Positions 27,104 through 36,282 of a stretch of DNA of 51,111 bases are shown here, piece by piece; positions within the stretch are counted from its first letter, which is position 1; each line of letters opens with the position of its first letter. Source of the stretch: Bradyrhizobium sp. (GTDB taxonomy: Bacteria > Pseudomonadota > Alphaproteobacteria > Rhizobiales > Xanthobacteraceae); the NCBI RefSeq assembly GCF_028868675.1, contig NZ_JAGWUA010000007.1, positions 1 to 51,111 on the forward strand. Reading direction: 5' to 3'. Below the pieces are notes generated by a model. The model saw nothing but the letters and a program-made list of their open reading frames with translations, had not been told where the DNA came from and did not search any database. A program made the translations under genes and the position numbers.

Positions 27104-28330
27104 ATGAAAAAATCTCCGGAGCTCTACCTGTCCGCCCGTGAGGCGGCCGCCGAGCTCGCGATCTCGCCGGCCACCCTCTACGCCTATGTCAGCCGCGGCC
27201 TGATCCGCTCCGAGCCGACGCCGGATTCGCGCAAGAACCGCTACCGCGCCGAGGACGTCCGTGGCCTGAAGGAGCGCCGCGTGCCCGCGCCCGAGCCGCG
27301 GGGTTTCCGCAGCTTCGATGCCGATCTGCCGGTGCTGGACACCACGATCTCGACCATCACCGAGGACGGCCCGATCTATCGCGGCGTGAACTGCGTCGAC
27401 CTCGCCGAGAACGACACGCTGGAACACACCGCAACGCTGCTTTGGGACGTCAGCGGTGTCGATCCCTTCGCAGCCGACAACTGCCCGCATGTGTCGGACG
27501 AGATGCGCGCGATCGCGGACGCCGCGCGCCGCGCCACGCCGATCGACCGCGCCATCGCCGTGCTCGCGCTGGCCTCCAGCGCCGACCCGCGCGCCTTCAC
27601 CCGCGCCTCCGACGGGCGCGCGATGGTCGGAGGACGCATCGTCCGGCTGCTGGTCGCGACCATGCTCAATGCCGCGCCGTCGGCCGGGCCTCTGCATCAG
27701 CAGATCGCGAAGGCCTGGGCCCCCGACAACAGGCACGCGCCGGATCTCATCCGCCGCGCGCTGGTGCTGCTCGCCGACCACGAGCTCAACGCCTCGACCT
27801 TCACCGCGCGCTGCGCCGCCTCGACCGGCCTCAATCTCTACGACGCCGTGATTGCCGGGCTCGTCGCGCTGAAAGGGCCCAAGCATGGCGGCGCCGGCGT
27901 GCTCGCTTCCCAACTCGTCAGGACGCTGGTCGACCGCGACGTCGAGCCGCTGGTACGCGAGCGCGTGGCGCTCGGCGAACGCTTTGCCGGCTTCGGCCAC
28001 GGCGTCTACAAGCACGGCGATCCCCGTGCGCAATCGTTATTGAATGCGCTGGCGCGCGCCGGCGCCCCGCGCAAATTCACCCGGGAAGTGCCGGAGCGGA
28101 TTGCGGAGGCGACCGGCGAGCTCGTCAACATCGACTATGCGCTCGCGGTGCTCGTGCACGCACTGCGCTTTCCCGCCGGCAGCGAGCTCGCGCTGTTCGC
28201 GATGGCGCGCAGCGTCGGCTGGATCGCGCATTCAATCGAGCAATTGCAGCACGGCAAGCTGATCCGCCCCCGCGCGCGCTATGTCGGCCCGGCGCCGGGG
28301 CGCAGAGCGGCTATCGCGGAGAAGAGTTAG
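27104..28330 (+). CDS. Citrate synthase-family protein with N-terminal helix-turn-helix domain (paralog B)
   Basis: A 408-residue protein with a MerR/excisionase-like helix-turn-helix at residues 8-55 (YLSAREAAAELAISPATLYAYVSRGLIRSE, then KNRYRAEDV). It is fused to a citrate synthase domain with NASTFTARCAAST, GPKHGGAGV, GFGHGVYKHGDPRA and the catalytic Asp344 in VNIDYALAVL. The fusion suggests an enzyme or metabolite-sensing repressor acting on its own promoter, which carries palindromes immediately upstream. It is divergent from paralog A. The stop overlaps that of the convergent DedA gene by 3 bp. Confidence 0.9.
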   Translation: MKKSPELYLSAREAAAELAISPATLYAYVSRGLIRSEPTPDSRKNRYRAEDVRGLKERRVPAPEPRGFRSFDADLPVLDTTISTITEDGPIYRGVNCVDLAENDTLEHTATLLWDVSGVDPFAADNCPHVSDEMRAIADAARRATPIDRAIAVLALASSADPRAFTRASDGRAMVGGRIVRLLVATMLNAAPSAGPLHQQIAKAWAPDNRHAPDLIRRALVLLADHELNASTFTARCAASTGLNLYDAVIAGLVALKGPKHGGAGVLASQLVRTLVDRDVEPLVRERVALGERFAGFGHGVYKHGDPRAQSLLNALARAGAPRKFTREVPERIAEATGELVNIDYALAVLVHALRFPAGSELALFAMARSVGWIAHSIEQLQHGKLIRPRARYVGPAPGRRAAIAEKS

Positions 28331-28986
28331 CCGCGCGATCTTACCGCTGCGATCCCGCTGCCGTGACGGCGGCGGATGGTCCAGATCACGAGGCCCAGGA
28401 TGATCGCGCCGCCCGTGACCGTGAATATCCAGAGGTGCTTGCCGACATGCTCGTGGTGCGGCAGCCCGGCATAGGTGTGCAGCGCCGACACCGCGATGAC
28501 GCCCGGCAGCACATGTGCCGGCGCCCAGACCAGGATCGCGGGGATGTTGATCGCGTAGAACCGTGCGGGCTGCATGTCGAGCGCACCGGCGGTGACGGGC
28601 ACGAAGGCGCGGATCGGCGGCACGAAGCGGGCGAAGAACACCGCCCAGGTGCCGAACCGGCGGAAGAAGGTTTCGCTTTCCTCGACGACGCGCGGATAGC
28701 TCGTCAGGGGCCAGGTGCTGAGGATTTCCTTCTGCCTCACATGGCCGGCCCAATAGGCCGAGCCGTCGCCGAGCATTGCGCCGGCGATCGCGGCCAGCAG
28801 CACCCATTGCAGGCTGAGCTCGCCGCCCGGGATGAGGGCGCTCAGCGCCAAAATGATGGTCGAGCCGGGGACGACCGAGCCGACCACCGGAACGGCCTCG
28901 AGCAGCGCGGCCAGGAACAGCGTCAGATAGGCCAGCCAGGCATTGGCCGAGACGAAGGCGATCAGGGGATTGAGAAAGGACGTCAC
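28327..28986 (-). CDS. DedA family membrane protein
   Basis: A 219-residue DedA/SNARE-associated (VTT-domain) protein. Visible features are the GSVVPGSTIILALSALIPGG re-entrant segment, GAMLGDGSAYWAGH and FFARFVPPIRAFVPVTAGAL with the conserved Arg and Pro. Family members flip undecaprenyl phosphate or phospholipids and are linked to proton-motive force and envelope stress; substrate here is unknown. The start is taken as the GTG at 28986 (VTSFLNPLIAF), because the upstream frame is Pro/Gly-rich and has no hydrophobic character. Confidence 0.88.
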   Translation of the reverse strand: MTSFLNPLIAFVSANAWLAYLTLFLAALLEAVPVVGSVVPGSTIILALSALIPGGELSLQWVLLAAIAGAMLGDGSAYWAGHVRQKEILSTWPLTSYPRVVEESETFFRRFGTWAVFFARFVPPIRAFVPVTAGALDMQPARFYAINIPAILVWAPAHVLPGVIAVSALHTYAGLPHHEHVGKHLWIFTVTGGAIILGLVIWTIRRRHGSGIAAVRSRG

Positions 28987-29283
28987 GTCGTCTCTGTGCT
29001 GGAGTTGGGCCTCTGGGTTCAGACCCCTACATAAGTAAGGAGGGCCGGGAAAGGTGCCACCGGGGCGGCCGGGCGGGGCGTTCCGCACAAAATTTCGGCG
29101 CGATTCGCAGGGCAGCCTTCCAAAAATCGCGCTCCTTACCTATCTCAATGAAAAGACGACGGAACTTTGATTGGCACGCGGGCTTCTGCCGGCCGGTCGT
29201 CTCTGGTAGGTTCGTTCCAGCACCCAGCCGCAGCCAATGTGCAAATAACTGGTTTCGGGACCGCCCGGAGCCTCGGAGGATGA

Positions 29284-30282
29284 ATGTCGACCGCCGCTCT
29301 GTCCAAAGTTGAGGAAGTCAAAGGCCTGCCCGACATGAAGGTGTCGGTGCGCCAGGTGTTCGGGATCGACAGCGATCTCGAAGTGCCGGCCTATTCCGAA
29401 GTCGATCCGCACGTGCCCGAGGTCGACGCCGACTACCGCTTCGACCGCGCCACCACGCTCGCCATCCTCGCCGGCTTCGCCAAGAACCGCCGCGTCATGG
29501 TCACCGGCTATCACGGCACCGGCAAGTCGACCCATATCGAGCAGGTCGCGGCAAGGCTGAACTGGCCCTGCGTGCGCGTCAATCTCGACAGCCACATCAG
29601 CCGTATCGACCTGGTCGGCAAGGATTCGATCGTGGTCAAGGACGGCAAGCAGGTCACCGAATTCCGCGACGGCATCCTGCCCTGGGCGCTGCAGCACAAC
29701 GTCGCCCTGGTGTTCGACGAATACGACGCCGGCCGCCCGGACGTGATGTTCGTGATCCAGCGCGTGCTGGAGGTCTCCGGCCGGCTGACGCTGCTCGACC
29801 AGAACAAGGTGATCAAGCCACATCCGGCGTTCCGCCTGTTTGCGACCGCCAACACCGTCGGCCTCGGCGACACCTCCGGCCTCTATCACGGCACCCAGCA
29901 GATCAACCAGGGCCAGATGGATCGCTGGTCGATCGTCACCACGCTCAACTATCTCGGCCACGACGAGGAGGTGGAGATCGTGCTGGCGAAGGCCAAGCAC
30001 TACCGCACCCAGGAAGGCCGCGACATCGTCAACAAGATGGTCCGGCTCGCCGATCTCACCCGCAACGCGTTCGCCAACGGCGACCTGTCGACCGTGATGA
30101 GCCCGCGCACGGTGATCACCTGGGCGGAGAACGCCGACATCTTCGGCGACATCGGCTTCGCCTTCCGCGTCACCTTCCTCAACAAGTGCGACGAGCTCGA
30201 GCGGCCGCTGGTCGCCGAGTTCTACCAGCGCTGCTTCAACGCGGAGCTGCCGGAATCGGCGGTGAACGTGGCGCTTTCGTAA
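29284..30282 (+). CDS. cobS: Cobaltochelatase AAA+ subunit CobS
   Basis: ATPase subunit of the aerobic cobaltochelatase that, with CobT and CobN, inserts cobalt into hydrogenobyrinic acid a,c-diamide. The 332-residue protein has Walker [11 protein letters not shown] (about 75-84), Walker [11 protein letters not shown] and sensor-type [12 protein letters not shown] strong GGAGG lies just upstream of the ATG. cobT follows but is separated by a 131-bp REPIN inside an otherwise operon-like pair. CobN is not in the window. No cobalamin riboswitch is recognisable in the 297-bp upstream gap. Confidence 0.96.
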   Translation: MSTAALSKVEEVKGLPDMKVSVRQVFGIDSDLEVPAYSEVDPHVPEVDADYRFDRATTLAILAGFAKNRRVMVTGYHGTGKSTHIEQVAARLNWPCVRVNLDSHISRIDLVGKDSIVVKDGKQVTEFRDGILPWALQHNVALVFDEYDAGRPDVMFVIQRVLEVSGRLTLLDQNKVIKPHPAFRLFATANTVGLGDTSGLYHGTQQINQGQMDRWSIVTTLNYLGHDEEVEIVLAKAKHYRTQEGRDIVNKMVRLADLTRNAFANGDLSTVMSPRTVITWAENADIFGDIGFAFRVTFLNKCDELERPLVAEFYQRCFNAELPESAVNVALS

Positions 30283-30285
30283 GAT

Positions 30286-30416
30286 GTCGTCCCGGGCAAG
30301 CGAAGCGCGACCCGGGACCCATAACCACAGGACGTGGTTGTTGCGAAGATCGGGGCCGTCAGGACGCTCAATAACGGCTCGCTGTGGTTATGGGTCCCCG
30401 CCTTCGCGGGGACGAC
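30286..30416. repeat. REPIN-like element, copy 3 (131 bp), between cobS and cobT
   Basis: Left end GTCGTCCCGGGC...CCCGGGACCCATAACC, right end GGTTATGGGTCCCCG...CGGGGACGAC. It sits 3 bp after the cobS stop and 12 bp before the cobT ATG, so it would be part of a cobST mRNA and fold into strong hairpins there. Confidence 0.88.
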
Positions 30417-30428
30417 GGTGAGATCGAG

Positions 30429-32333
30429 ATGACCACCTCCAACACGAAATTCCGCATCGGCACCAAGGAAGCGCCGACCGAGCCGTTCAAGCGGGCGGTC
30501 TCCGCCTGCATGAAGGCGATCGCGAGGACGCCCGAGCTCGACATCAGCTTTGCCGCGGAGCGCCCGGGTCTTGCACCCGGCAAGGCGCGGCTGCCGGAGC
30601 CCGCGCGCAAGTTGACCAGGCGCGATGCCGCGATCGTGCGCGGACACGCCGATTCCATGGCGCTGAAACTCGCCTGTCACGATCCGAAACTGCATCGCAA
30701 GCTGATGCCCGGCAACCCGCAGGCACGCGGCGTGTTCGAGGCGGTCGAGCAGGCCCGCGTCGAGGCGATCGGCGCGCGCCGCATGTCGGGCGTTGCCAAG
30801 AACCTCACCGCGATGCTCGACGACCATTTTCACCGCGGCAAGTTCGACGAGATCACCGATCGCGCCGACGCACCCCTTGCCGACGCGCTCGCCATGCTGG
30901 TGCGCGAGCGGCTGACCGGCATGGCGCCGCCGGCGGCGGCGAAGAAGATGGTCGACCTCTGGCGTCCCATCCTCGAGAACAAGATCGGTTCGCGGCTCGA
31001 CCGGCTCGACCGCCTGCTCGAGGACCAGACCCGGTTCGGCGACGCCGTGCATGACCTGCTGTCCGCGCTCGAGCTCGGCGACGAGCGCAGCGCGGACGCC
31101 GACGACGACGAGAACCAGGACGACAACCGCGACGGCGACAACGACCAGTCCGGCGCCGAAGGCTCGCCCGATTCCGACGCCGCCCAGGAGATGAGCGCCG
31201 ACCAGGCGCAGGCGACGACGGAGGAGATGAGCGAGAGCGCGATGGAAAGCGCGCAGGCCTCGACCTCCGACACCTTCGACGACGGCGAGCTCGGCGACGA
31301 CGAGACGCCGGGCGAGGCGACGCGGCCGAATGCGCACGGCAAGAACGAGCCGCGCGGGCCGGAATATCACGCCTTCGCGCCGAAATTCGACGAGGTGATC
31401 GCGGCCGAAGATCTCTGCGATCATGACGAGCTGGAGCGGCTGCGCTCCTATCTCGACAAGCAGCTCGCGCATCTGCAGGGCATCGTGGCGCGGCTCGCCA
31501 ACCGCCTGCAGCGCCGCCTGATGGCGCAGCAGAACCGCGCCTGGGAGTTCGACCTCGAGGAGGGTATCCTGGACCCGGCGCGGCTGTCGCGCGTGGTCAC
31601 CGATCCCTATCACCCGCTGTCCTTCATGCACGAGAAGGAGGCGACCTTCCGCGACACCGTGGTGACGCTGCTGCTCGACAATTCCGGCTCGATGCGCGGA
31701 CGCCCGATCACGGTGGCGGCGACCTGCGCCGACATCCTCGCCCGCACGCTGGAGCGTTGCGGCGTCAAGGTCGAGATTCTGGGCTTCACCACCCGCGCCT
31801 GGAAGGGCGGCCAGTCGCGCGAGGCCTGGCTTGCCGCCGGCAAGCCGGCCAATCCCGGCCGGCTCAACGACCTCCGCCACATCATCTACAAGTCCGCCGA
31901 CGCCCCCTGGCGCCGCGCGCGGAAGAATCTCGGCCTGATGATGCGCGAGGGGCTGCTGAAGGAGAACATCGACGGCGAGGCGCTGGACTGGGCGCACAAG
32001 CGCCTCTTGGCCCGCTCCGAGCAGCGCAAGATCCTGATGATGATCTCCGACGGCGCGCCGGTCGACGATTCCACGCTGTCGGTCAACGCCGGCAATTATC
32101 TCGAGCGGCATCTGCGCCACATCATCGAGGAGATCGAGCTGCGCTCGCCGGTTGAACTGATCGCGATCGGCATCGGCCACGACGTCACCCGCTACTATCG
32201 CCGCGCGGTGACGATCGTCGACGCCGAGGAGCTCGGCGGCGCCATCACCGAAAAGCTCGCCGAGCTCTTCAGCGAGACGCACACCGCGCCCGTCCAGCCT
32301 GCGAGCCGTCCGCGCCGCAAGCTGCATTCGTGA
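30429..32333 (+). CDS. cobT: Cobaltochelatase subunit CobT
   Basis: Partner of CobS; together they form the AAA+/vWA motor that drives cobalt insertion by CobN. The 634-residue protein has an N-terminal conserved domain (about 1-210), a very acidic Asp/Glu/Gln/Ser-rich linker (about 215-300, e.g. [18 protein letters not shown]), and a C-terminal von Willebrand A domain with the MIDAS motif DNSGS at 417-421 ([14 protein letters not shown]). Start [11 protein letters not shown] at 30429; the longer frame begins inside the REPIN. The stop overlaps the GTG start of the following phytase-like gene by 4 bp. Confidence 0.95.
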   Translation: MTTSNTKFRIGTKEAPTEPFKRAVSACMKAIARTPELDISFAAERPGLAPGKARLPEPARKLTRRDAAIVRGHADSMALKLACHDPKLHRKLMPGNPQARGVFEAVEQARVEAIGARRMSGVAKNLTAMLDDHFHRGKFDEITDRADAPLADALAMLVRERLTGMAPPAAAKKMVDLWRPILENKIGSRLDRLDRLLEDQTRFGDAVHDLLSALELGDERSADADDDENQDDNRDGDNDQSGAEGSPDSDAAQEMSADQAQATTEEMSESAMESAQASTSDTFDDGELGDDETPGEATRPNAHGKNEPRGPEYHAFAPKFDEVIAAEDLCDHDELERLRSYLDKQLAHLQGIVARLANRLQRRLMAQQNRAWEFDLEEGILDPARLSRVVTDPYHPLSFMHEKEATFRDTVVTLLLDNSGSMRGRPITVAATCADILARTLERCGVKVEILGFTTRAWKGGQSREAWLAAGKPANPGRLNDLRHIIYKSADAPWRRARKNLGLMMREGLLKENIDGEALDWAHKRLLARSEQRKILMMISDGAPVDDSTLSVNAGNYLERHLRHIIEEIELRSPVELIAIGIGHDVTRYYRRAVTIVDAEELGGAITEKLAELFSETHTAPVQPASRPRRKLHS

Positions 32334-33403
32334 CGACGACACCCGCACGCCGCCGGCTCCTCAAGTTCGCGGCGGCGGGCGTCGCGCTCGCCGCACTCGC
32401 ATTTTCCGCACATGCCCAGCTCGCGACCCAGCCGCCGCCAAAGGCCGCGGGGCAGGCCGAGCACGCCGTTCCCGAGCCGGTCGCGATCGAGGTCAATGCG
32501 CGGCCGATCCCCGCCTTCGATCCGCGCGACCGCGCGCATCAACGCTTCGGCCGCCTGCAATATCGCAGCGGCCTGGTACTGACCTCGCCCTATCGCGGTT
32601 TCGGCGGCCTCTCCGGCATCCGCCTCGACGCCAGGGGCGAGCGCTTCATCGCGATCTCCGACCAGGGCGCCTGGTTTACCGGCGCGATTCGTTACCGGGG
32701 GCGGGAAATGGTCGGGCTCGCCGACGTCGAGGCGGCGCCGATGCTGAACGCCGAAGGGCGGCCGATCACCGAAAGACGCCACTGGTACGATTCCGAATCC
32801 ATCGCGCTCGACGGCTCCTTCGTCTATGTCGGGCTGGAGCGCGTCAACCAGCTCCTGCGCTTCGATTTCTCCAAGGGGTTTACCCGCAGCCGCGGCGAGG
32901 CGATGCCGCTGCCGCCGGCGGCGCGAAGGCTGCCGAACAACAAGGGGCTCGAGGGCCTCGTCGTGGTGCCGCAAGGACAGCCGCTCGCGGGCACGCTGAT
33001 CGCGCTGTCGGAGCGCGGGCTCGACCACGATGGCAATCTGCTCGCCTTCCTGATCGGCGGTCCCTCGCCCGGCCAGTTCAGCATCCGCCGCACCGAGAAT
33101 TTCGACATCAGCGACGCGGTGCTGCTGCCCTCCGGCGAACTCCTCATCCTCGAGCGCAAGTTCTCCTGGTTCACCGGCGTCAACATCCGCATCCGCGCCA
33201 TAGCCCTGAAATCCATCGCGCCGAACGCGCTGGTCGACGGCGAGGCGATCTTTTCCGCCGATCTCGGCCACGAGATCGACAACATGGAAGGCATCGACGC
33301 CCACGTCACGTCCGAAGGCGAGACCGTGCTGACGCTCGTCTCCGACGACAATTTTTCGCTGCTCCAGCGCACGCTGCTGCTGCAGTTCACGCTGGTGGAG
33401 TAG
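32330..33403 (+). CDS. Esterase-like activity of phytase family protein, Tat-exported
   Basis: A 357-residue protein starting at GTG. The N-terminus [25 protein letters not shown] looks like a twin-arginine signal with cleavage near 31. The rest fits the phytase-like esterase domain (PF13449): [50 protein letters not shown] and [17 protein letters not shown]. True substrate is unknown. GTG overlaps the cobT stop (GTGA), suggesting coupling, although no functional link to cobalt chelation is known to me. REPIN DNA follows. Confidence 0.88.
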   Translation: MTTTPARRRLLKFAAAGVALAALAFSAHAQLATQPPPKAAGQAEHAVPEPVAIEVNARPIPAFDPRDRAHQRFGRLQYRSGLVLTSPYRGFGGLSGIRLDARGERFIAISDQGAWFTGAIRYRGREMVGLADVEAAPMLNAEGRPITERRHWYDSESIALDGSFVYVGLERVNQLLRFDFSKGFTRSRGEAMPLPPAARRLPNNKGLEGLVVVPQGQPLAGTLIALSERGLDHDGNLLAFLIGGPSPGQFSIRRTENFDISDAVLLPSGELLILERKFSWFTGVNIRIRAIALKSIAPNALVDGEAIFSADLGHEIDNMEGIDAHVTSEGETVLTLVSDDNFSLLQRTLLLQFTLVE

Positions 33404-33408
33404 TTGCT

Positions 33409-33610
33409 GTCGTCCCGGACACCAATGACTCCGTCGTCCCGGACAAGCGTAGCGAAGCGGAGCGCAGATCCGGGACCCATAATCCCAGGGAGAAGTTGAC
33501 GCGAAGACTGGTAACCCCGAGTCTTCGCCAAACCACTCCCTGGGGTTCTGGGTCCCCGCGTGCGCGGGGACGACGGCGGAGTTTGTGGCGAGCGCGTTCG
33601 CGGGGACGAC
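33409..33610. repeat. REPIN-like element, copy 4, with partial duplications
   Basis: The core spans 33433-33574 (GTCGTCCCGGACAAGCG... to ...CGCGGGGACGAC). A truncated left end (GTCGTCCCGGAC) lies at 33409 and a second right end (GCGTTCGCGGGGACGACGG) at about 33594-33613. So the element has been partly duplicated or several ends were inserted next to each other. It occupies most of the 317-bp gap before the old yellow enzyme gene. Confidence 0.8.
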
Positions 33611-33720
33611 GGCGGAGTGCATGGCTGCGGCGAAGCCCATTCCCACAGGCCCGCTGGTCATCCCGCCTCCCTCCGCTACACTCCTCCGCCGTCGCCCGTT
33701 CAACTTCCCGAAAGCCCCCC

Positions 33721-34833
33721 ATGAGCGCCCTGTTTTCCCCGATCAAGCTGCGCGGTCTCGCCCTGAAGAACCGCATCATGGTGTCGCCGATGTGCCAGTA
33801 TTCGGCCGAGGACGGCGTCGCCAATGACTGGCATTTCACCCACATCAACTCGCTCGCGCTGTCGGGGGCGGCGATGTTCTGCATCGAGGCCACCCATGTC
33901 GAGGCGATCGGGCGCATCACGCCGGGCTGCCTCGGCCTCTACAGCGACGCCTGCGAGGCGGCCTTGCGGCGCATCCTCGATGCCGTGCGCAGATATTCCA
34001 CCGCCGCGGTCGCGATGCAGCTCGCGCATGCCGGCCGAAAGGCCTCCTCGGCGCGGCCGTGGGACGGCGGGCAGCTCATCGCCTGCGAGCACGGCGGCTG
34101 GCGCCCGGTCGGGCCAAGCGCGCTGCCACACAAGGACGACGAGGCGGCGCCGGTCGCGCTCGACGCTGGCGGCCTGAAGCGCATCCGCGATGCCTTCGTG
34201 GATTCGGCGAAGCGCGCCGCCCGGCTCGGCATCGACGCCATCGAGGTGCACGGCGCGCACGGCTATCTGCTGCACCAGTTCCTCTCGCCGATCGCCAACC
34301 AGCGCACCGACGCCTATGGCGGCTCGCTCGAAAACCGCATGCGCTTTCCGCTCGAGGTGTTCGACGCGGTGCGCGCCGCCTTCCCGCACGACAAGCCGGT
34401 CGGCCTCCGGGTGTCCTCGACCGACTGGGTCGAGGGCGGCTGGGATCTGGCGCAGACGATCGAATTCGCCAGGGCCCTGAAAGCGCGCGGCGTCGACTGG
34501 ATCGATGCCTCCTCCGGCGGCGTCTCGCCGAAGCAGAAGATCGCGCTCGGCCCCGGCTACCAGGTGCCGTTCGCGGAGGCCATCAAGCGCGAGGCCGGCG
34601 TCGCCACCATGGCGGTCGGCCTCATCACCGAGCCGAAGCAGGCCGAGGAGATCGTGGCATCGGGGAAGGCCGACATGGTCGCGCTCGCCCGCGGCATGCT
34701 CTACGACCCGCGCTGGGGCTGGCACGCCGCGGCCGAACTCGGCGGCACCGTCGACGCCCCGCCGCAATACTGGCGTAGCCAGCCCGCGACGCAGAAGGCG
34801 CTGTTCGGCAAGACCACGTTCGGGGCAAGGTAG
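33721..34833 (+). CDS. NADH:flavin oxidoreductase, old yellow enzyme family (YqjM/NamA type)
   Basis: A 370-residue FMN-dependent ene-reductase. Diagnostic elements are LKNRIMVSPMCQYSAEDG (Cys in the YqjM-type redox-sensing position), MQLAHAGRKASS, EVHGAHGYLLHQFLSPIANQRTDAYGGSLENR and AVGLITEPKQAEEI. It reduces activated C=C bonds; the physiological substrate is unknown. The ATG at 33721 is the natural start, since the longer frame is repeat-derived. Flanked on both sides by REPIN elements. Confidence 0.93.
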   Translation: MSALFSPIKLRGLALKNRIMVSPMCQYSAEDGVANDWHFTHINSLALSGAAMFCIEATHVEAIGRITPGCLGLYSDACEAALRRILDAVRRYSTAAVAMQLAHAGRKASSARPWDGGQLIACEHGGWRPVGPSALPHKDDEAAPVALDAGGLKRIRDAFVDSAKRAARLGIDAIEVHGAHGYLLHQFLSPIANQRTDAYGGSLENRMRFPLEVFDAVRAAFPHDKPVGLRVSSTDWVEGGWDLAQTIEFARALKARGVDWIDASSGGVSPKQKIALGPGYQVPFAEAIKREAGVATMAVGLITEPKQAEEIVASGKADMVALARGMLYDPRWGWHAAAELGGTVDAPPQYWRSQPATQKALFGKTTFGAR

Positions 34834-34883
34834 AGGGGGTGGCGCTGGTCGTGGAGCGCGATAGCGCCGCCGCATCCTCCCAT

Positions 34884-35033
34884 GTCGTCCCCGCGAAAGC
34901 GGGGATCCATACCGCGGAATCCATCGGTGGCGGGCGGTGCCAGTACCGAACGGACGATAACTCCGAGTCTTCAACTGCAAGTCTTCGCCAAACTTCTCCC
35001 TGGGATTATGGTCCCCGCGTTCGCGGGGACGAC
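34884..35033. repeat. REPIN-like element, copy 5 (150 bp)
   Basis: Left end GTCGTCCCCGCGAAAGCGGG, then ATCCATACCGCGGAATCCAT, GTGCCAGTACCG, GTCTTCGCCAAACTTCTCCC and TGGGATTATGG, ending in GTCCCCGCG/CGCGGGGAC plus GAC. It shares interior blocks closely with copies 6 and 7. Confidence 0.9.
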
Positions 35034-35154
35034 GGCGGAGTATGCCGCGCCCTTGCCCCGCCGCACCGCACACACGCTCCGTTAACCTACTGAGCTTTCG
35101 TCCCTCACCGATTTGGCCTAACCTTATCTCTCGTCCAACGGGTTGGGGATCGCC

Positions 35155-35562
35155 ATGCGTATTCGTGTTCGGAAGGCCGCCCATGTGCTCGAGCGCTCCG
35201 GACTGGCGCTGGCGGGCGCGGCCTGCGGGCTGTTCGTCGGCGCCTATGTGGGATCGGCGATCTCGGCGCTGACCACGCAGGGCTTTCTGCTGGCGATGAT
35301 GATCGCGGGCGCAGTCGGCTACTATCTCGGCATCGACACGCCGCAGCTGCCCTTCCATGACGAGAACGACACCAGGATCGACGCCGCGGAATTCTTGAGC
35401 GCGGTCGGCACCTTCTGCGCCACGCTCACCGCCTTCGTCTCGGTCGGCGTCATCGTGCTGCGCGAGAACCCGCACATGACCTGGACCTGGCTCGTGCTGC
35501 TCGGCTGGATCGCCGGCGTCGCCATGCAGATCATCGCCGGCGCCAAGGCGCGGATGCGGTAG
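35155..35562 (+). CDS. Small membrane protein, unknown
   Basis: A 135-residue protein starting MRIRVRKAAHVLERSG. Four hydrophobic segments are visible (about 18-35, 42-62, 82-102 and 112-130), with an acidic loop LPFHDENDTRIDAAEF between the second and third. I do not recognise a family. Coding is supported by its GC-biased codons and hydrophobic pattern. It stands alone between REPIN copies 5 and 6. Confidence 0.7.
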   Translation: MRIRVRKAAHVLERSGLALAGAACGLFVGAYVGSAISALTTQGFLLAMMIAGAVGYYLGIDTPQLPFHDENDTRIDAAEFLSAVGTFCATLTAFVSVGVIVLRENPHMTWTWLVLLGWIAGVAMQIIAGAKARMR

Positions 35563-35571
35563 GCCCCCGGT

Positions 35572-35708
35572 GTCGTCCCCGCGAACGCGGGGACCCATAC
35601 CGCGGAATCCATCAAGCGCGCGCGGTGCCAGTACCGGTCGAAGGATAACTGCGAGTCTTCGCCAAACCGCTCCCTGGGATTATGGATCCCCGCGTTCGCG
35701 GGGACGAC
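35572..35708. repeat. REPIN-like element, copy 6 (137 bp)
   Basis: Ends GTCGTCCCCGCGAACGCGGG and CGCGTTCGCGGGGACGAC are near-perfect inverted repeats. The interior blocks ACCGCGGAATCCATCAAG, GCCAGTACCGGTC, GAGTCTTCGCCAAACCGC and CTGGGATTATGG match copies 5 and 7. It begins 9 bp after the stop of the membrane-protein gene. Confidence 0.92.
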
Positions 35709-35734
35709 AGCGGAGAACGTGGCCCCGCGCGCCC

Positions 35735-35983
35735 CTAAAACACCACGCCGATCCGCGACCCGCGCTTCCAGGCGATGCGGCAGCGCTTCTTGGTGTTGAC
35801 GTGCAGCAGCTCGAAGCGTTCGGGCAGGCCGATCTGGCCGCCGAGATCGACGCAGGCGCCGCCCGGCGAATAGTCGATCAGCGTGCAGTCGATCACCGGC
35901 AGCTTGCCGCCCAGGATGATCTTGGCCTGCCGCGATACCAACCCCGCCGGCTTGACGCGGGCAAATCTGCGGGCGTGTTGCAT
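35735..35983 (-). CDS. PilZ domain-containing protein
   Basis: An 82-residue stand-alone PilZ-like protein starting MQHARRFARVKPAG. Features are basic residues in the N-terminal segment (RRFARVKP), then CTLIDYSPGGACVDL, which fits the D-x-S-x-x-G part of the c-di-GMP-binding motif, and CRIAWKRGSRIGVVF at the end. The first RxxxR motif is only partly matched, so cyclic di-GMP binding is likely but not certain. It lies between REPIN copies 6 and 7. Confidence 0.85.
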   Translation of the reverse strand: MQHARRFARVKPAGLVSRQAKIILGGKLPVIDCTLIDYSPGGACVDLGGQIGLPERFELLHVNTKKRCRIAWKRGSRIGVVF

Positions 35984-36134
35984 TGTCTCCTCCGGAGCCC
36001 CAAGAGCGTTTCACGCATGATGACGCGGAGGTCATTCCATGTCGCTAATCCGGGCTCGCGAATTTTAACGAACTCTGCGATCGCGTTCAGGGATTGTTAA
36101 CCCTGCGGGCTGCGGTAGCCGCCACATACTCAGT

Positions 36135-36262
36135 GTCGTCCCCGCGAACGCGGGGACCCATACCGCGGAATCCATCGATGGTGGGAGGTTGTCAGTACCG
36201 GACGACAAGTCTTCGCCAAACGCCTCCCTGGGGTGATGGGTCCCCGCGTTCGCGGGGACGAC
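36135..36262. repeat. REPIN-like element, copy 7 (128 bp)
   Basis: Ends GTCGTCCCCGCGAACGCGGG and CGCGTTCGCGGGGACGAC; interior ACCGCGGAATCCATCGATGG, TCAGTACCGGAC, GTCTTCGCCAAACGCC and CTGGGGTGATGG. The shortest full copy. It ends 21 bp before the stop of the convergent-facing DUF2235 gene. Confidence 0.92.
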
Positions 36263-36282
36263 ACCTGAGGGTACCCCCCCCC

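Noticed and set aside
28987..29283. Possible cobalamin riboswitch upstream of cobS
   Set aside because: The gap contains CCCGGAGCC-like text that superficially resembles a B12 box, but the conserved GCCACTG and CCCGCAACTG elements and the helical core are not found.
34884..36262. Regularly repeated palindromes as a CRISPR array
   Set aside because: Repeats are 128-150 bp inverted pairs separated by whole genes, not 25-40 bp direct repeats with uniform spacers, and no cas genes are present.
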